Origin: a virus
Direction: 5' to 3' (one strand)
Length of the DNA stretch: 61,501 nucleotides
IMG/VR virus record: IMGVR_UViG_3300028007_000002
Span: 1 to 61,501 of that record
In this document: in pieces, positions 32,362 through 39,070 of the stretch
How positions within the stretch are numbered: the stretch's first letter is position 1
Layout: each line of letters starts with the position of its first letter
Made by a program: the position numbers and the translations under genes
Notes under the pieces: model-generated
What the model was told of the DNA's origin: nothing
The model's database searches: none
Seen by the model: only the letters and a program-made list of their open reading frames with translations

Positions 32362-32529
32362 ATGGCCCGCACACTTGTCCAACAATCGTGGATTGACGCG
32401 ACCGAGGTGGACTTCGAGGTCTGCCCCGGCTGCGAGGGGTGCGACGAGTGCGTCGGCCACCCCGTAGATTGCACGGGATGCGACGCCTGCATCCCGTTCG
32501 CGTCCCTGGTCCGGCGGGAGGTGGCCTAA
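32362..32529 (+). CDS. Cysteine-rich small protein
   Basis: A 55-residue protein, first gene after the consensus promoter, with AGGGAGG before the ATG. Residues 21-44 contain seven cysteines in CxxC spacing (CPGCEGCDEC, then CTGCDAC). It could bind zinc or an iron-sulphur cluster; the CxxCxxCxxC spacing recalls ferredoxin-type sites, but the following CP is missing. Its stop overlaps the next ATG (TAATG). Confidence 0.6.
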   Translation: MARTLVQQSWIDATEVDFEVCPGCEGCDECVGHPVDCTGCDACIPFASLVRREVA

Positions 32530-33239
32530 TGGTCACTTTCGCGAAAGTCACCAACTACGACAACTCCCAGGCGCAGCGGCCGCTGCCCTGGGAGGGAGTC
32601 TCAGCCTGGGCTTGCTGGGACTCCGACGCCGTCATCCGGCTCGGGGAGTTCTACCCCGATCTGGTGATCGGGGAAATCGCCCAGCCGGCCGGAACGGTGG
32701 CCTGGGCCCTCCGGTTCTCGGAAGCAGACAACTACGTCTGCCACGAAACGGAGGACCTGCACCTCCGGCCGATCCCCGAGAGGTTCGACGCCGACCGGCA
32801 CTGGATCAAGGTGCCGGCGGCCGGCAGCCTCGGGACCTGCCCCTGCGGCTGCGGGGCACTGGAGGACATCTGCCCTCCGGTGGTCGCGGAGTGGCAGGTC
32901 CTGTTCGTGGCTCCTGAGGAGTCGCGGCGCCTGGAGCGCTTCCTCCTGCTTTCGTGGCAGGGGGACGGGCTCCACGCCCTCCGCGACCGGATCCGGACGG
33001 CCTTAGAACCGGTCGTCGGGACGGATTACTCCGATCTCGACATCAACGTGGAGTGGGTGGACGCCGATACCGCCCACTTCACGGTCGACGGGGGGCGACA
33101 GACCGGCGCCCCCCGTTACGAGCCACTGGTGACAGTGGCCGTCAGCCTAACCAGTTCCGCAGTCAGGCTGGTGGACTTCGCTGACAGCGAGTTCGCCAGC
33201 GCTGCACTGCCACTAGTGGCAGAATACTTCGCCCAATAA
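32529..33239 (+). CDS. Accessory protein with C-rich insert, unknown function
   Basis: A 236-residue protein. An aromatic N-terminal half (LPWEGVSAWACWDSD) and a CPCGCGALEDICP insert near residue 103. The C-terminal part is alpha/beta. I do not recognise the family. Its DNA holds several perfect inverted repeats, such as CTGCCACTAGTGGCAG near 33209, and is part of a hairpin-dense block. Confidence 0.5.
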   Translation: MVTFAKVTNYDNSQAQRPLPWEGVSAWACWDSDAVIRLGEFYPDLVIGEIAQPAGTVAWALRFSEADNYVCHETEDLHLRPIPERFDADRHWIKVPAAGSLGTCPCGCGALEDICPPVVAEWQVLFVAPEESRRLERFLLLSWQGDGLHALRDRIRTALEPVVGTDYSDLDINVEWVDADTAHFTVDGGRQTGAPRYEPLVTVAVSLTSSAVRLVDFADSEFASAALPLVAEYFAQ

Positions 33240-33251
33240 AGGAGGGACACC

Positions 33252-33800
33252 GTGGAAGCTCGGCTCATCAACCTGACACCCCACGCCGTGACGATCGTCA
33301 CGGCGGAAGGGGAGATCACAGTTCCGCCGTACGGGAGGACCATACGGCGGGAGGAGACGCGGGAGACGGTCGATACCGCCCACTCGGGCGGTATCGACAT
33401 CCCGATCACCCGCGTGACCCTCAGGGGGCTGGATGAGTGGGATCTCATCCTCCCGTCCGAAAACATGGTGCCCTGCGAGTGCGGGCACTTCTCGTACGAT
33501 CACGAGGATACAGAAGACTGTATTTATCGTGAGGATTGCGGCTGTCTGGGTTTTTTACCAGACAGCCAGTGTGAGTGCGGGCACCACGCCCGCACTCACG
33601 AGTACGCCATGGTGGACTGCCGTGAGTGCGGCTGTCGGCGGGTCAAAGACCGCCGACAGACACTCCTGATCGTGTCCCGCCTGGTGGCAGAGGCCTGCCC
33701 CGAGCGGGACGACCTGGTCGTTCCAGACGATACGGTCCGTGACGACGCGGGCCGGATCATTGGCTGTCGGGCGCTGGCCCGGGTGGGGCGCGCGCTGTGA
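33252..33800 (+). CDS. INLTPH-type phage protein with zinc-ribbon insert
   Basis: A 182-residue protein with GGAGG seven bases before the GTG start. Residues 5-15 (LINLTPHAVTI) match the start of a family of small phage proteins of unknown function. After residue 75 there are four zinc-type clusters: CECGHFSYDH, CIYREDCGCLGF, CECGHHARTH, CRECGCRR. The C-terminal LIVSRLVAEACPERDDLVVP and GRIIGCRALAR belongs again to the INLTPH family, so the zinc region is an insertion. The insertion is encoded by consecutive perfect hairpins (33540-33659). Confidence 0.6.
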   Translation: MEARLINLTPHAVTIVTAEGEITVPPYGRTIRREETRETVDTAHSGGIDIPITRVTLRGLDEWDLILPSENMVPCECGHFSYDHEDTEDCIYREDCGCLGFLPDSQCECGHHARTHEYAMVDCRECGCRRVKDRRQTLLIVSRLVAEACPERDDLVVPDDTVRDDAGRIIGCRALARVGRAL

Positions 33801-34033
33801 CGCGCGTCCGCCATTGGCACCTCTGCCGGGTGAGTTTCGATCCCGTGGGAGCCGTAACTCACCCCACCCAGCGCGAGGCCGACGCCACGGCCTCTGCTTA
33901 TCTCCGGCGCCGGCTCAACCGCGAGTTTGCCGAGCGGTTGATCGCCCAACTGCCCGGCAACTCGGTCCAGTTGGGCGAGGAAGATTATCTGGCGGTTCGG
34001 CCCTGCGCCGGCCGCTGCGAGGTGTTGTCATGA
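33797..34033 (+). CDS. Small protein, unknown function
   Basis: A 78-residue protein starting in a GTGA overlap and ending in an ATGA overlap. Helical middle (QREADATASAYLRRRLNREF), then a short strand. No family recognised. Confidence 0.5.
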   Translation: MTRVRHWHLCRVSFDPVGAVTHPTQREADATASAYLRRRLNREFAERLIAQLPGNSVQLGEEDYLAVRPCAGRCEVLS

Positions 34034-34281
34034 CGGACGCCCTAGCCGCGGAACTGGCCGAAGCCCTGACCAGCCTCCTCCGCACAATCCAGCCGGTCAC
34101 CCGTCCGGGCAAGACGGACCGGCAGGGCCGGCGGAGCAAGATCGCCACCTGCTCCGTCTGCCGGGACGGCGAGTGGCTCGCTTGGCCGCCGGATCTGGCC
34201 GAGCCCGAGTCCCACGCGCCGTGGTGCGCGATCGGGCGGGCTCGCGAGGCGCTGGAGCGGGTCCGCGATCAATCCACCTAA
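34030..34281 (+). CDS. Small zinc-binding-type protein
   Basis: An 83-residue protein; CSVC near residue 43 and a later HAPWC could form one zinc site. ATGA overlap with the previous gene. Last gene of the transcription unit begun at 32288; a second promoter follows at once. Confidence 0.5.
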   Translation: MTDALAAELAEALTSLLRTIQPVTRPGKTDRQGRRSKIATCSVCRDGEWLAWPPDLAEPESHAPWCAIGRAREALERVRDQST

Positions 34282-34293
34282 CCGCTTAATTCA

Positions 34294-34326
34294 GGTGTTG
34301 ACACCTGTCAACACCTATGGTAGACT
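34294..34326 (+). promoter_or_regulatory. Sigma70-type promoter with palindromic operator
   Basis: TTGACA (34298-34303), 17-base spacer, TAGACT (34321-34326). A near-perfect inverted repeat GGTGTTGACA-CC-TGTCAACACC (34294-34315) covers the -35 element and spacer, so a dimeric repressor bound there would block transcription. A further GGTGT half-site lies downstream at 34331. GTGTTGACACC also occurs at the 32288 promoter. Confidence 0.82.
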
Positions 34327-34372
34327 AAAGGTGTAAGGCCGGACGGACCGGCCGCACCGAAGGAGAGAGGCG

Positions 34373-34618
34373 ATGACCACTTCGACCCGCGCCATCCGGA
34401 ACATGTCCGGCGGCGAGGCTTGGGAGAGCTTCGTCGGCCGGCAGAGTGTAGACGAGTTCACCTCGGCCTACGCCGAGATGGGCATCTCGGACGTGGCCGA
34501 GATGGTCGGCGATTACGTCGCCGACCTGAACCGAGCGTCCAGTCACACCCACTCCGATGAGGAGTTGGGCGTGATCGCCGAGAAGCTGGCGGAGTACATC
34601 CGCCGCCAGCGCGCCTAA
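34373..34618 (+). CDS. Small acidic helical protein
   Basis: An 81-residue protein with GGAGAGAGG before the ATG. Acidic helices (DEFTSAYAEMGISDVAEMVG; SDEELGVIAEKLAEYIRRQR). No family recognised. First gene behind the operator-bearing promoter. Confidence 0.55.
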   Translation: MTTSTRAIRNMSGGEAWESFVGRQSVDEFTSAYAEMGISDVAEMVGDYVADLNRASSHTHSDEELGVIAEKLAEYIRRQRA

Positions 34619-34677
34619 ACCACCCGCCTGCCGGGTGAGCCACCGCCCGGCAGGGCATCAGCCAACGGAGAGAGAAA

Positions 34678-34986
34678 ATGAGCACGACCTATTTCCACGT
34701 CGCCGACAGATCCTACAAACCCGGCGAGGATCTGTTTTGTTGGGACGAACTGGAGCGTCTCGGCTGTGCGCCAGAGTGGAAATGGGAAGAGGCCGACATT
34801 GGATTCGACGGCGACGTGGTTTGTCTCTTCGAGTCGCTGGATCAGGCGCGGGAGTTTCAGGCCGTCCATAACCCGGACGGAATTATCCTCCGGGTCGAGT
34901 TGCCCGATCCCGCGCCGGTCCGTGTCGAAGAGGGCTATCCGGCCGTTTATGGTCGGATCCCGGCAGCCTATATCCGTCCGGCGTGA
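34678..34986 (+). CDS. Small accessory protein, unknown function
   Basis: A 102-residue acidic protein with AACGGAGAGAG upstream. YKPGEDLFCWDELERLG and ESLDQAREFQAVHNPDGIIL give an alpha/beta layout. I recall similar small phage proteins of unknown function. A nine-base perfect hairpin (CCTGCCGGG/CCCGGCAGG) lies in the gap before it. Confidence 0.55.
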   Translation: MSTTYFHVADRSYKPGEDLFCWDELERLGCAPEWKWEEADIGFDGDVVCLFESLDQAREFQAVHNPDGIILRVELPDPAPVRVEEGYPAVYGRIPAAYIRPA

Positions 34987-35020
34987 CCACCGCGCCGGGC
35001 CAGCAATCGAGGAGAGAGAC

Positions 35021-35227
35021 GTGAGTACGACACTCGACATCATCGCGGAGCGCACCACCGGTACCCGGACAATCGCCGGCACCGACTGGCCGATCATCGA
35101 TCGTGTTTGGCGGAACGGTCCGCGCTCGTGGATCTACGTGCGCGGGCTGTGCAACGGTATTCCGGCTGCAAGCTCGGAGTACCGGACCAAGCGCGAGGCG
35201 CTCGAAGCCTACGAGTGGGACGAATAA
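35021..35227 (+). CDS. Small protein, unknown function
   Basis: A 68-residue protein starting with GTG after GAGGAGAGAG. Its first residues (STTLDIIAERTTGTRTIAGT) and aromatic second half show no known family. Its leader is like those of the two preceding genes (CGGAGAGAG), so the three share expression signals. Confidence 0.5.
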   Translation: MSTTLDIIAERTTGTRTIAGTDWPIIDRVWRNGPRSWIYVRGLCNGIPAASSEYRTKREALEAYEWDE

Positions 35228-35302
35228 GCCCAATCGTCCGGCGTGGTGACTCACGCCGGACAACTCGCTTGAAGGCGTCTCGGCTCTGGACGAGGGAAGA
35301 AA

Positions 35303-36301
35303 ATGAAAATCCTTATGATTACGCACGACTGCCAGCGGGCCGCCGCTGGCTCCATCACGGAGCGGCGTTGCGAACGCTGCTCCGCGGAGTGGGCTGAGGT
35401 ACGGGAACTCCCGTACCAAATCCCACAAAACCGGTGGCCCAAAATCTGGGACGCGGTGGTTGTTCGGGCCGGCACGAGTCGAACCGGCCTTCACGAAGCC
35501 ACCATTCGGCCGGAGGCCGGGTTCCTGCCCACTCGGCCAACACGGGATCCGGCGCGGGCCGCCGCATCCGTTCTGCCCGGCCCAATTGAATTGGTGCCGA
35601 CCGAATTCGCCGACCGTCCATGGGCCACATGGACGGTTGACGAACCGTTCAAGCACATCGTGGCCGCCGTTCCAGCCGGCGGCCAGAGTCCCCACAAACC
35701 GGAGATCAAGCCCACACTTGAGTGTGGACTCTGCTACCGGGATCGGCTGGAGGCGACCGGCCTCCGGCAGGGCCACCTGTTTGTGGCCCTCCTCCACACC
35801 AACCTTTGCCACCGCCTCTCGGCGGACGGGCAGTATTGCTTCACGCCGTCCGTGGAGCACCCTGTCCCGTGCCAGCGTTGCAGTCGCTGGCCGTGGGATC
35901 ATCCCGCACCCACGCGGGACGGGGAAATCCACGGTTACGTCCCAGCGGGCGGGAAGCCGTTGTCAGCGCTCGCCCACACCTTCGAGGGTCATTACAGCCC
36001 TCGAATCCGAAGCCCTCACCAGGAGGGCGCATCGAGGCTCTATTTTGAGCCTCAATACGACAAGATTGACCCAGAGGATCGGGGCGCCGTCTGGCGGGAC
36101 GGAGACACCATCCGGATATTCAACCACAGAATTGCTCCCGCCCAGGAGGTTGAGGTTACCTGGCGCGGGAACATCGGGACCATATCCGCCAAGGCGGATG
36201 TCCTGGTGACGAGTCCCGATCACCCAGACGAGACCCTTCGTCTGGGTGACGGGACCTACGAATGGTACCACCCCTGGCCGTCACGGGACGGCCGGGATTA
36301 G
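35303..36301 (+). CDS. Zinc-motif protein encoded by a chain of hairpins
   Basis: A 332-residue protein that I do not recognise. It has scattered zinc-type motifs (RRCERCSAEW near 22, LECGLCYRDRL near 138, PCQRCSRWPW near 188) and a C-terminal beta-like part (DTIRIFNHRIAPAQEVEVTW). AGGGAAG precedes the ATG. The DNA is remarkable: more than 20 different perfect or near-perfect inverted repeats, with arms of 6-11 bases and short loops, follow one another through the whole frame. Other frames also stay open here for long stretches, so the coding assignment is less sure than its length suggests; the forward frame is preferred for its binding site and zinc motifs. Confidence 0.5.
   Translation: MKILMITHDCQRAAAGSITERRCERCSAEWAEVRELPYQIPQNRWPKIWDAVVVRAGTSRTGLHEATIRPEAGFLPTRPTRDPARAAASVLPGPIELVPTEFADRPWATWTVDEPFKHIVAAVPAGGQSPHKPEIKPTLECGLCYRDRLEATGLRQGHLFVALLHTNLCHRLSADGQYCFTPSVEHPVPCQRCSRWPWDHPAPTRDGEIHGYVPAGGKPLSALAHTFEGHYSPRIRSPHQEGASRLYFEPQYDKIDPEDRGAVWRDGDTIRIFNHRIAPAQEVEVTWRGNIGTISAKADVLVTSPDHPDETLRLGDGTYEWYHPWPSRDGRD
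35331..36293. repeat. Array of unrelated perfect inverted repeats (hairpins)
   Basis: Examples: 35331-35350 GCCAGCGG/CCGCTGGC; 35398-35417 GGTACGGGA/TCCCGTACC; 35613-35637 ACCGTCCATG/CATGGACGGT; 35661-35685 TGGCCGCC/GGCGGCCA; 35769-35790 AGGGCCAC/GTGGCCCT; 35982-36004 TCGAGGG/CCCTCGA; 36034-36053 GAGGCTC/GAGCCTC; 36184-36199 ATCCGCC/GGCGGAT; 36213-36255 GTCCC..CACCCAGACGA/TCGTCTGGGTG..GGGAC; 36276-36293 GGCCGTC/GACGGCC. The arms differ from hairpin to hairpin, so this is not a repeat family but a repeated structure. Confidence 0.8.
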
Positions 36302-36311
36302 GAGGGCTGAG

Positions 36312-36605
36312 GTGGACTACGAACGAAAGTATTTCGTGCAATTCTATCTAGGTTCCGGCCGGCCCACCGGCCATGTCTGCCGGAACCATCACGTCGTTGT
36401 CCCGGTGCCCGGCTGGACGGTCGGCGGCTACGAGGGCCGGGGCGATTCAGGCAAGACCCTCTGTGTCCACAATGACACGGAGGGATCTCTCTGGACAGCC
36501 GCCGACGTGGAAGCGGATTTCGAGTCCGCTTTCTACGCCGGGGAGCATGACGCGGGCTTCCACGAGCGGGAGGCCCGGCCCAATTGCCCAAATTGCTCCA
36601 GCTAA
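36312..36605 (+). CDS. Small accessory protein, unknown function
   Basis: A 97-residue protein; the GTG at 36312 has AGGAGG six bases upstream. RKYFVQFYLGSGRPTGHVCR and CPNC near the end suggest a compact, possibly zinc-binding, fold. A nine-base inverted repeat (GGTTCCGGC/GCCGGAACC) lies within its first third. Confidence 0.55.
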   Translation: MDYERKYFVQFYLGSGRPTGHVCRNHHVVVPVPGWTVGGYEGRGDSGKTLCVHNDTEGSLWTAADVEADFESAFYAGEHDAGFHEREARPNCPNCSS

Positions 36606-36609
36606 CCCA

Positions 36610-36651
36610 CCCAAAAGCCCGGACGGTGTGGCAACCGTCCGGGCTTTTGGG
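36610..36651. terminator. Long perfect hairpin, probable bidirectional terminator
   Basis: CCCAAAAGCCCGGACGGT (36610-36627), loop GTGGCA, and the exact complement ACCGTCCGGGCTTTTGGG (36634-36651). An 18-base perfect stem with TTTT in each arm's outer part. GCGTCCA/TGGACGC forms a further hairpin directly after it. It separates the hairpin-dense genes from the endonuclease gene. Confidence 0.75.
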
Positions 36652-36680
36652 CGTCCACCGTGGACGCGGAGGGAGACAAT

Positions 36681-37115
36681 TTGTCTGAGGCAAAGCGTCC
36701 GAGCCGCCCTTGGCCGTCGCTTGAGGAGCGGCTCTGGCGGCAGGTCGATCGGACGGGTGACTGCTGGCTCTGGACGGGTAACGCCAGCCTCGGCGGCTAC
36801 GGCTCAATCGGCGTTTCTCCCGAGCGACGGCGCGAACTCGTTCACCGGGTTGTCTGGGAACTGACCCATGGCCCAATCCCGGAAGACCGGCACGTCTCTC
36901 GCCTCTGCGGCCAGAAACTCTGTGTCCGCCCATCTCACCTGCAACTCAGCGCAACGGCTCCGGAGCCGCCCCGGCCACGGCTCACGGCAAAGGAGAGGGT
37001 AAAAATCCGCGCCGCCCTGGCCTCGGGCAAAACGCACCGAGAATTTGCCAACCGATTCCATGTCAGCGCAGCGACGATTGGGCGTATTGCCCGGAGAGTT
37101 GAAAATGGACACTGA
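36681..37115 (+). CDS. HNH endonuclease (homing-type) with C-terminal helix-turn-helix
   Basis: A 144-residue protein. The HNH_3 core is clear: CWLWTGNASLGGYGSIG, HRVVWELTHGPIPEDRHVSR, LCGQKLCVRPSHLQL. This is followed by a linker and a helix-turn-helix (IRAALASGKTHREFANRFHV, SAATIGRIARR). Such free-standing enzymes are common in phages as mobile elements. A TTG at 36681 with GGAGGGAG upstream is the likely start; a GTG at 36660 is possible. Confidence 0.8.
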   Translation: MSEAKRPSRPWPSLEERLWRQVDRTGDCWLWTGNASLGGYGSIGVSPERRRELVHRVVWELTHGPIPEDRHVSRLCGQKLCVRPSHLQLSATAPEPPRPRLTAKERVKIRAALASGKTHREFANRFHVSAATIGRIARRVENGH

Positions 37116-37569
37116 CACCAAGCCCGCCCAGAAGCGCCCGACCGTCTCGTTCCGGGACTTGGCCATGGAGCAGCGGGAGTTGGCACCACGCGCGGGTGAT
37201 GACTCGCTCGGCCTAATTGCTCAGCGGGACCTTGGCCGATATTACGAGGTGCTCCGGCGAGAATTGGCATCCATTGATCTGACGGAGGGTGAGGCCCTCC
37301 TGATCATGGAGGCTTGCAACGGCACCTACTGGGAGCCCCACACGATACCGCTCCTCTGGGCCGAGGTGGCGGATCATGTCCAACTCGAGAACGCCCACAT
37401 CAGGTGGCAGGTGGACGAAATGGCCCTCGTCCACAAGCTCCGCGCCCTGACGCCCGCCCAAGCGTTCGCCGTGGTGGACGCGATCGAGCGGGCTTGGCTG
37501 CACCCATCCGGGGATGCGGTCGAGGCGCTCCGGGCGGTTGGATTACTTCGTGACCCAAAGGGGGAGTGA
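37105..37569 (+). CDS. Accessory protein, unknown function
   Basis: A 154-residue protein overlapping the HNH gene by 11 bases; GGAGAG lies before the ATG. It is helical; the segment LTEGEALLIMEACNGTYWEP is a recurring phrase in small phage or actinobacterial proteins of unknown function, followed by ALTPAQAFAVVDAIERAWLH. Last gene of the + strand accessory block. Confidence 0.55.
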   Translation: MDTDTKPAQKRPTVSFRDLAMEQRELAPRAGDDSLGLIAQRDLGRYYEVLRRELASIDLTEGEALLIMEACNGTYWEPHTIPLLWAEVADHVQLENAHIRWQVDEMALVHKLRALTPAQAFAVVDAIERAWLHPSGDAVEALRAVGLLRDPKGE

Positions 37570-37590
37570 ATAGTCTTCGGACATCCCAGC

Positions 37591-37626
37591 AAGAAGCCTG
37601 TTCACCCCTGAATGAACAGGCTTCTT
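37591..37626. terminator. Bidirectional terminator between accessory block and CRISPR operon
   Basis: AAGAAGCCTGTTCA (37591-37604), loop CCCCTGAA, TGAACAGGCTTCTT (37613-37626). A perfect 14-base stem between converging transcription units; the last bases of cas6e overlap it. Confidence 0.85.
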
Positions 37627-38309
37627 CAATCACGGGGAATCAGACCGATCGAGAGCAGGCCGAAGCCAAAGGCTTTGCCCGACCCGATGCCCTGACGCAG
37701 CGTGGCGCGGAACCGATCGGCGTCGGTGATAACCAACTCCCCCGCGAAGAGCACCGATCCGAATGTCAGCCGGCCGGGCGAGGCCGGCTTGCCGTCCCCA
37801 GTCTGTTTGATCTCCGGGGTGACGGAGTGTTGGGCGAGCCGGAAGCCGCCGGCCTCGCCCTTACGAATGAGCCAGGCGATCTGTTCGGCCTCGGCGCGAA
37901 ACACGATCCGTTTGCCGTTCCAGCGGCTTGCCTCGACGCGGTTAGCAGGCAGGCGTTTGGTGGGATTGGCACGGAGCCGGAAACGCAGACGATCGCCGGC
38001 CCGAAGGCTCTCCCAATACCCATGGTGCGACTCGACCGCGGGGTTGCGGATCAGCCTGCCGGCCGTATCGGCCAAGTACTCGGACCACAACCGCGACCAA
38101 TCGGGATACACTGCCGATTGAACAATGACGACCAAGCCATCCTCCGGCCACTGATCGACGCGATAGAGTACACCGAGAGTTGCGCGGGCATCCGGATTAA
38201 TCATCTCGGGAAAGGCGCTCAGGATGGTCCGATGAAGTTGTCGGCAATCGGCCAGATCGCGCCGGACATGCGGATCGCTGAGATTGAGGATCAGGCGGGA
38301 CAGATACAT
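37626..38309 (-). CDS. cas6e: CRISPR endoribonuclease Cas6e (CasE)
   Basis: A 227-residue protein with the full Cas6e pattern. MYLSRLILNLSDP at the start; DCRQLHRTILSAFP with His26 at the place of the catalytic His of characterised Cas6e; VLYRVDQ and VIVQSAVYPDW; LRAGDRLRFRLRANPTKR; and the C-terminal glycine loop GIGSGKAFGFGLLSI. Cas6e cuts type I-E pre-crRNA at the repeat hairpin. No other type I-E gene (cse1, cse2, cas5e, cas7e, cas3) is present. It is the last of nine coupled genes, starting in a TGATG overlap with the cas6 gene. Confidence 0.92.
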   Translation of the reverse strand: MYLSRLILNLSDPHVRRDLADCRQLHRTILSAFPEMINPDARATLGVLYRVDQWPEDGLVVIVQSAVYPDWSRLWSEYLADTAGRLIRNPAVESHHGYWESLRAGDRLRFRLRANPTKRLPANRVEASRWNGKRIVFRAEAEQIAWLIRKGEAGGFRLAQHSVTPEIKQTGDGKPASPGRLTFGSVLFAGELVITDADRFRATLRQGIGSGKAFGFGLLSIGLIPRD

Positions 38310-39070
38310 CAGTCCGCCTGCACGGGAAGTATCTGAGGGCAAACAGCGGTAGGACGACGGAGGGGAGCTGGGGTCTCCCACACGCTGACCGGATCGCCTT
38401 CACGCCATCGCTCATACTGTGCGAGGATGCGCAGTCGGCCGTACCCGTAACCGGTCTGATGTCCAACACCGCGATACTCGCCGAACCGAAACAGCGTCCA
38501 GACAATGGCCTGCTGCTCAGGCTCAAGTCGCCAGAGATCAAAGCGCACCAGCCCCAGGAATCCCAATCGTCGCTCTCCGGCGGCCCCAGTCCCCGGACGC
38601 TGCAACAGATCACCGACTGGCGCAACCGCGATGCGGCGCAACGCGACGTCGGGCAGTTCGGGCGTCTCTAGCCAGCCGAGCGCATTCCACCGTAGGGTCA
38701 GACTTCGGTAGATCTTGCTGTACTCGGGAATTAGATGATCGTTGTCGCTGGTCCGAAATCGGGTCGGTGTCGTGAAAGCGATCCAGATCGCTTTGCCGCC
38801 CGCCGGCTGACAGAAATCAGCCATGCGCACCCGTCGAATCAGCCGCGCGGCGGGTTCACCAGACAAGAGCGCCTGGGCGATGTCGTCCTGGCAGGCTATC
38901 ACATCCAAACTGGTTTGCCGTCGAACAACCGAGTAAGGCCGGACTTCATCCGGGTGATGAAGTCGCTGGGCGAGATCGAGATCGACCCGACCAACCGTGG
39001 AAATCACGCGCTCGATCGGGTCAGATTGATAGCCGGGGTAGGGCAGGCGGACAACGGTGATAGCAGTCAT
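38309..39070 (-). CDS. cas6: CRISPR endoribonuclease Cas6
   Basis: A 253-residue protein of the Cas6 family found in type I-A/I-B/I-D and type III systems. The central WIAFTTPTRFR and SLTLRWN elements are typical. The C-terminal domain has LGFLGLVRFDLW and GEYRGVGHQTGYGYGRLRI, the glycine-rich loop. It would cut CRISPR repeat RNA. A second, differently classed Cas6 (Cas6e) directly follows, an arrangement I do not know from any described operon. The catalytic residue cannot be fixed without alignment. Starts in an ATGA overlap with the methyltransferase gene. Confidence 0.85.
   Translation of the reverse strand: MTAITVVRLPYPGYQSDPIERVISTVGRVDLDLAQRLHHPDEVRPYSVVRRQTSLDVIACQDDIAQALLSGEPAARLIRRVRMADFCQPAGGKAIWIAFTTPTRFRTSDNDHLIPEYSKIYRSLTLRWNALGWLETPELPDVALRRIAVAPVGDLLQRPGTGAAGERRLGFLGLVRFDLWRLEPEQQAIVWTLFRFGEYRGVGHQTGYGYGRLRILAQYERWREGDPVSVWETPAPLRRPTAVCPQILPVQAD

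Noticed and set aside
35461-35540. tRNA-like stretch on the minus strand (GGTTCGACTC with GTGGCCGAGTGGGC-like sequence)
   Set aside because: The T-stem does not pair (GCCGG against CGTGC), and no acceptor stem closes; better explained as part of the hairpin array.
34883-35932. A 349-codon minus-strand frame in the hairpin-dense region
   Set aside because: Crosses three + strand genes and their leaders; no domain. Its openness reflects the inverted-repeat structure of this DNA.
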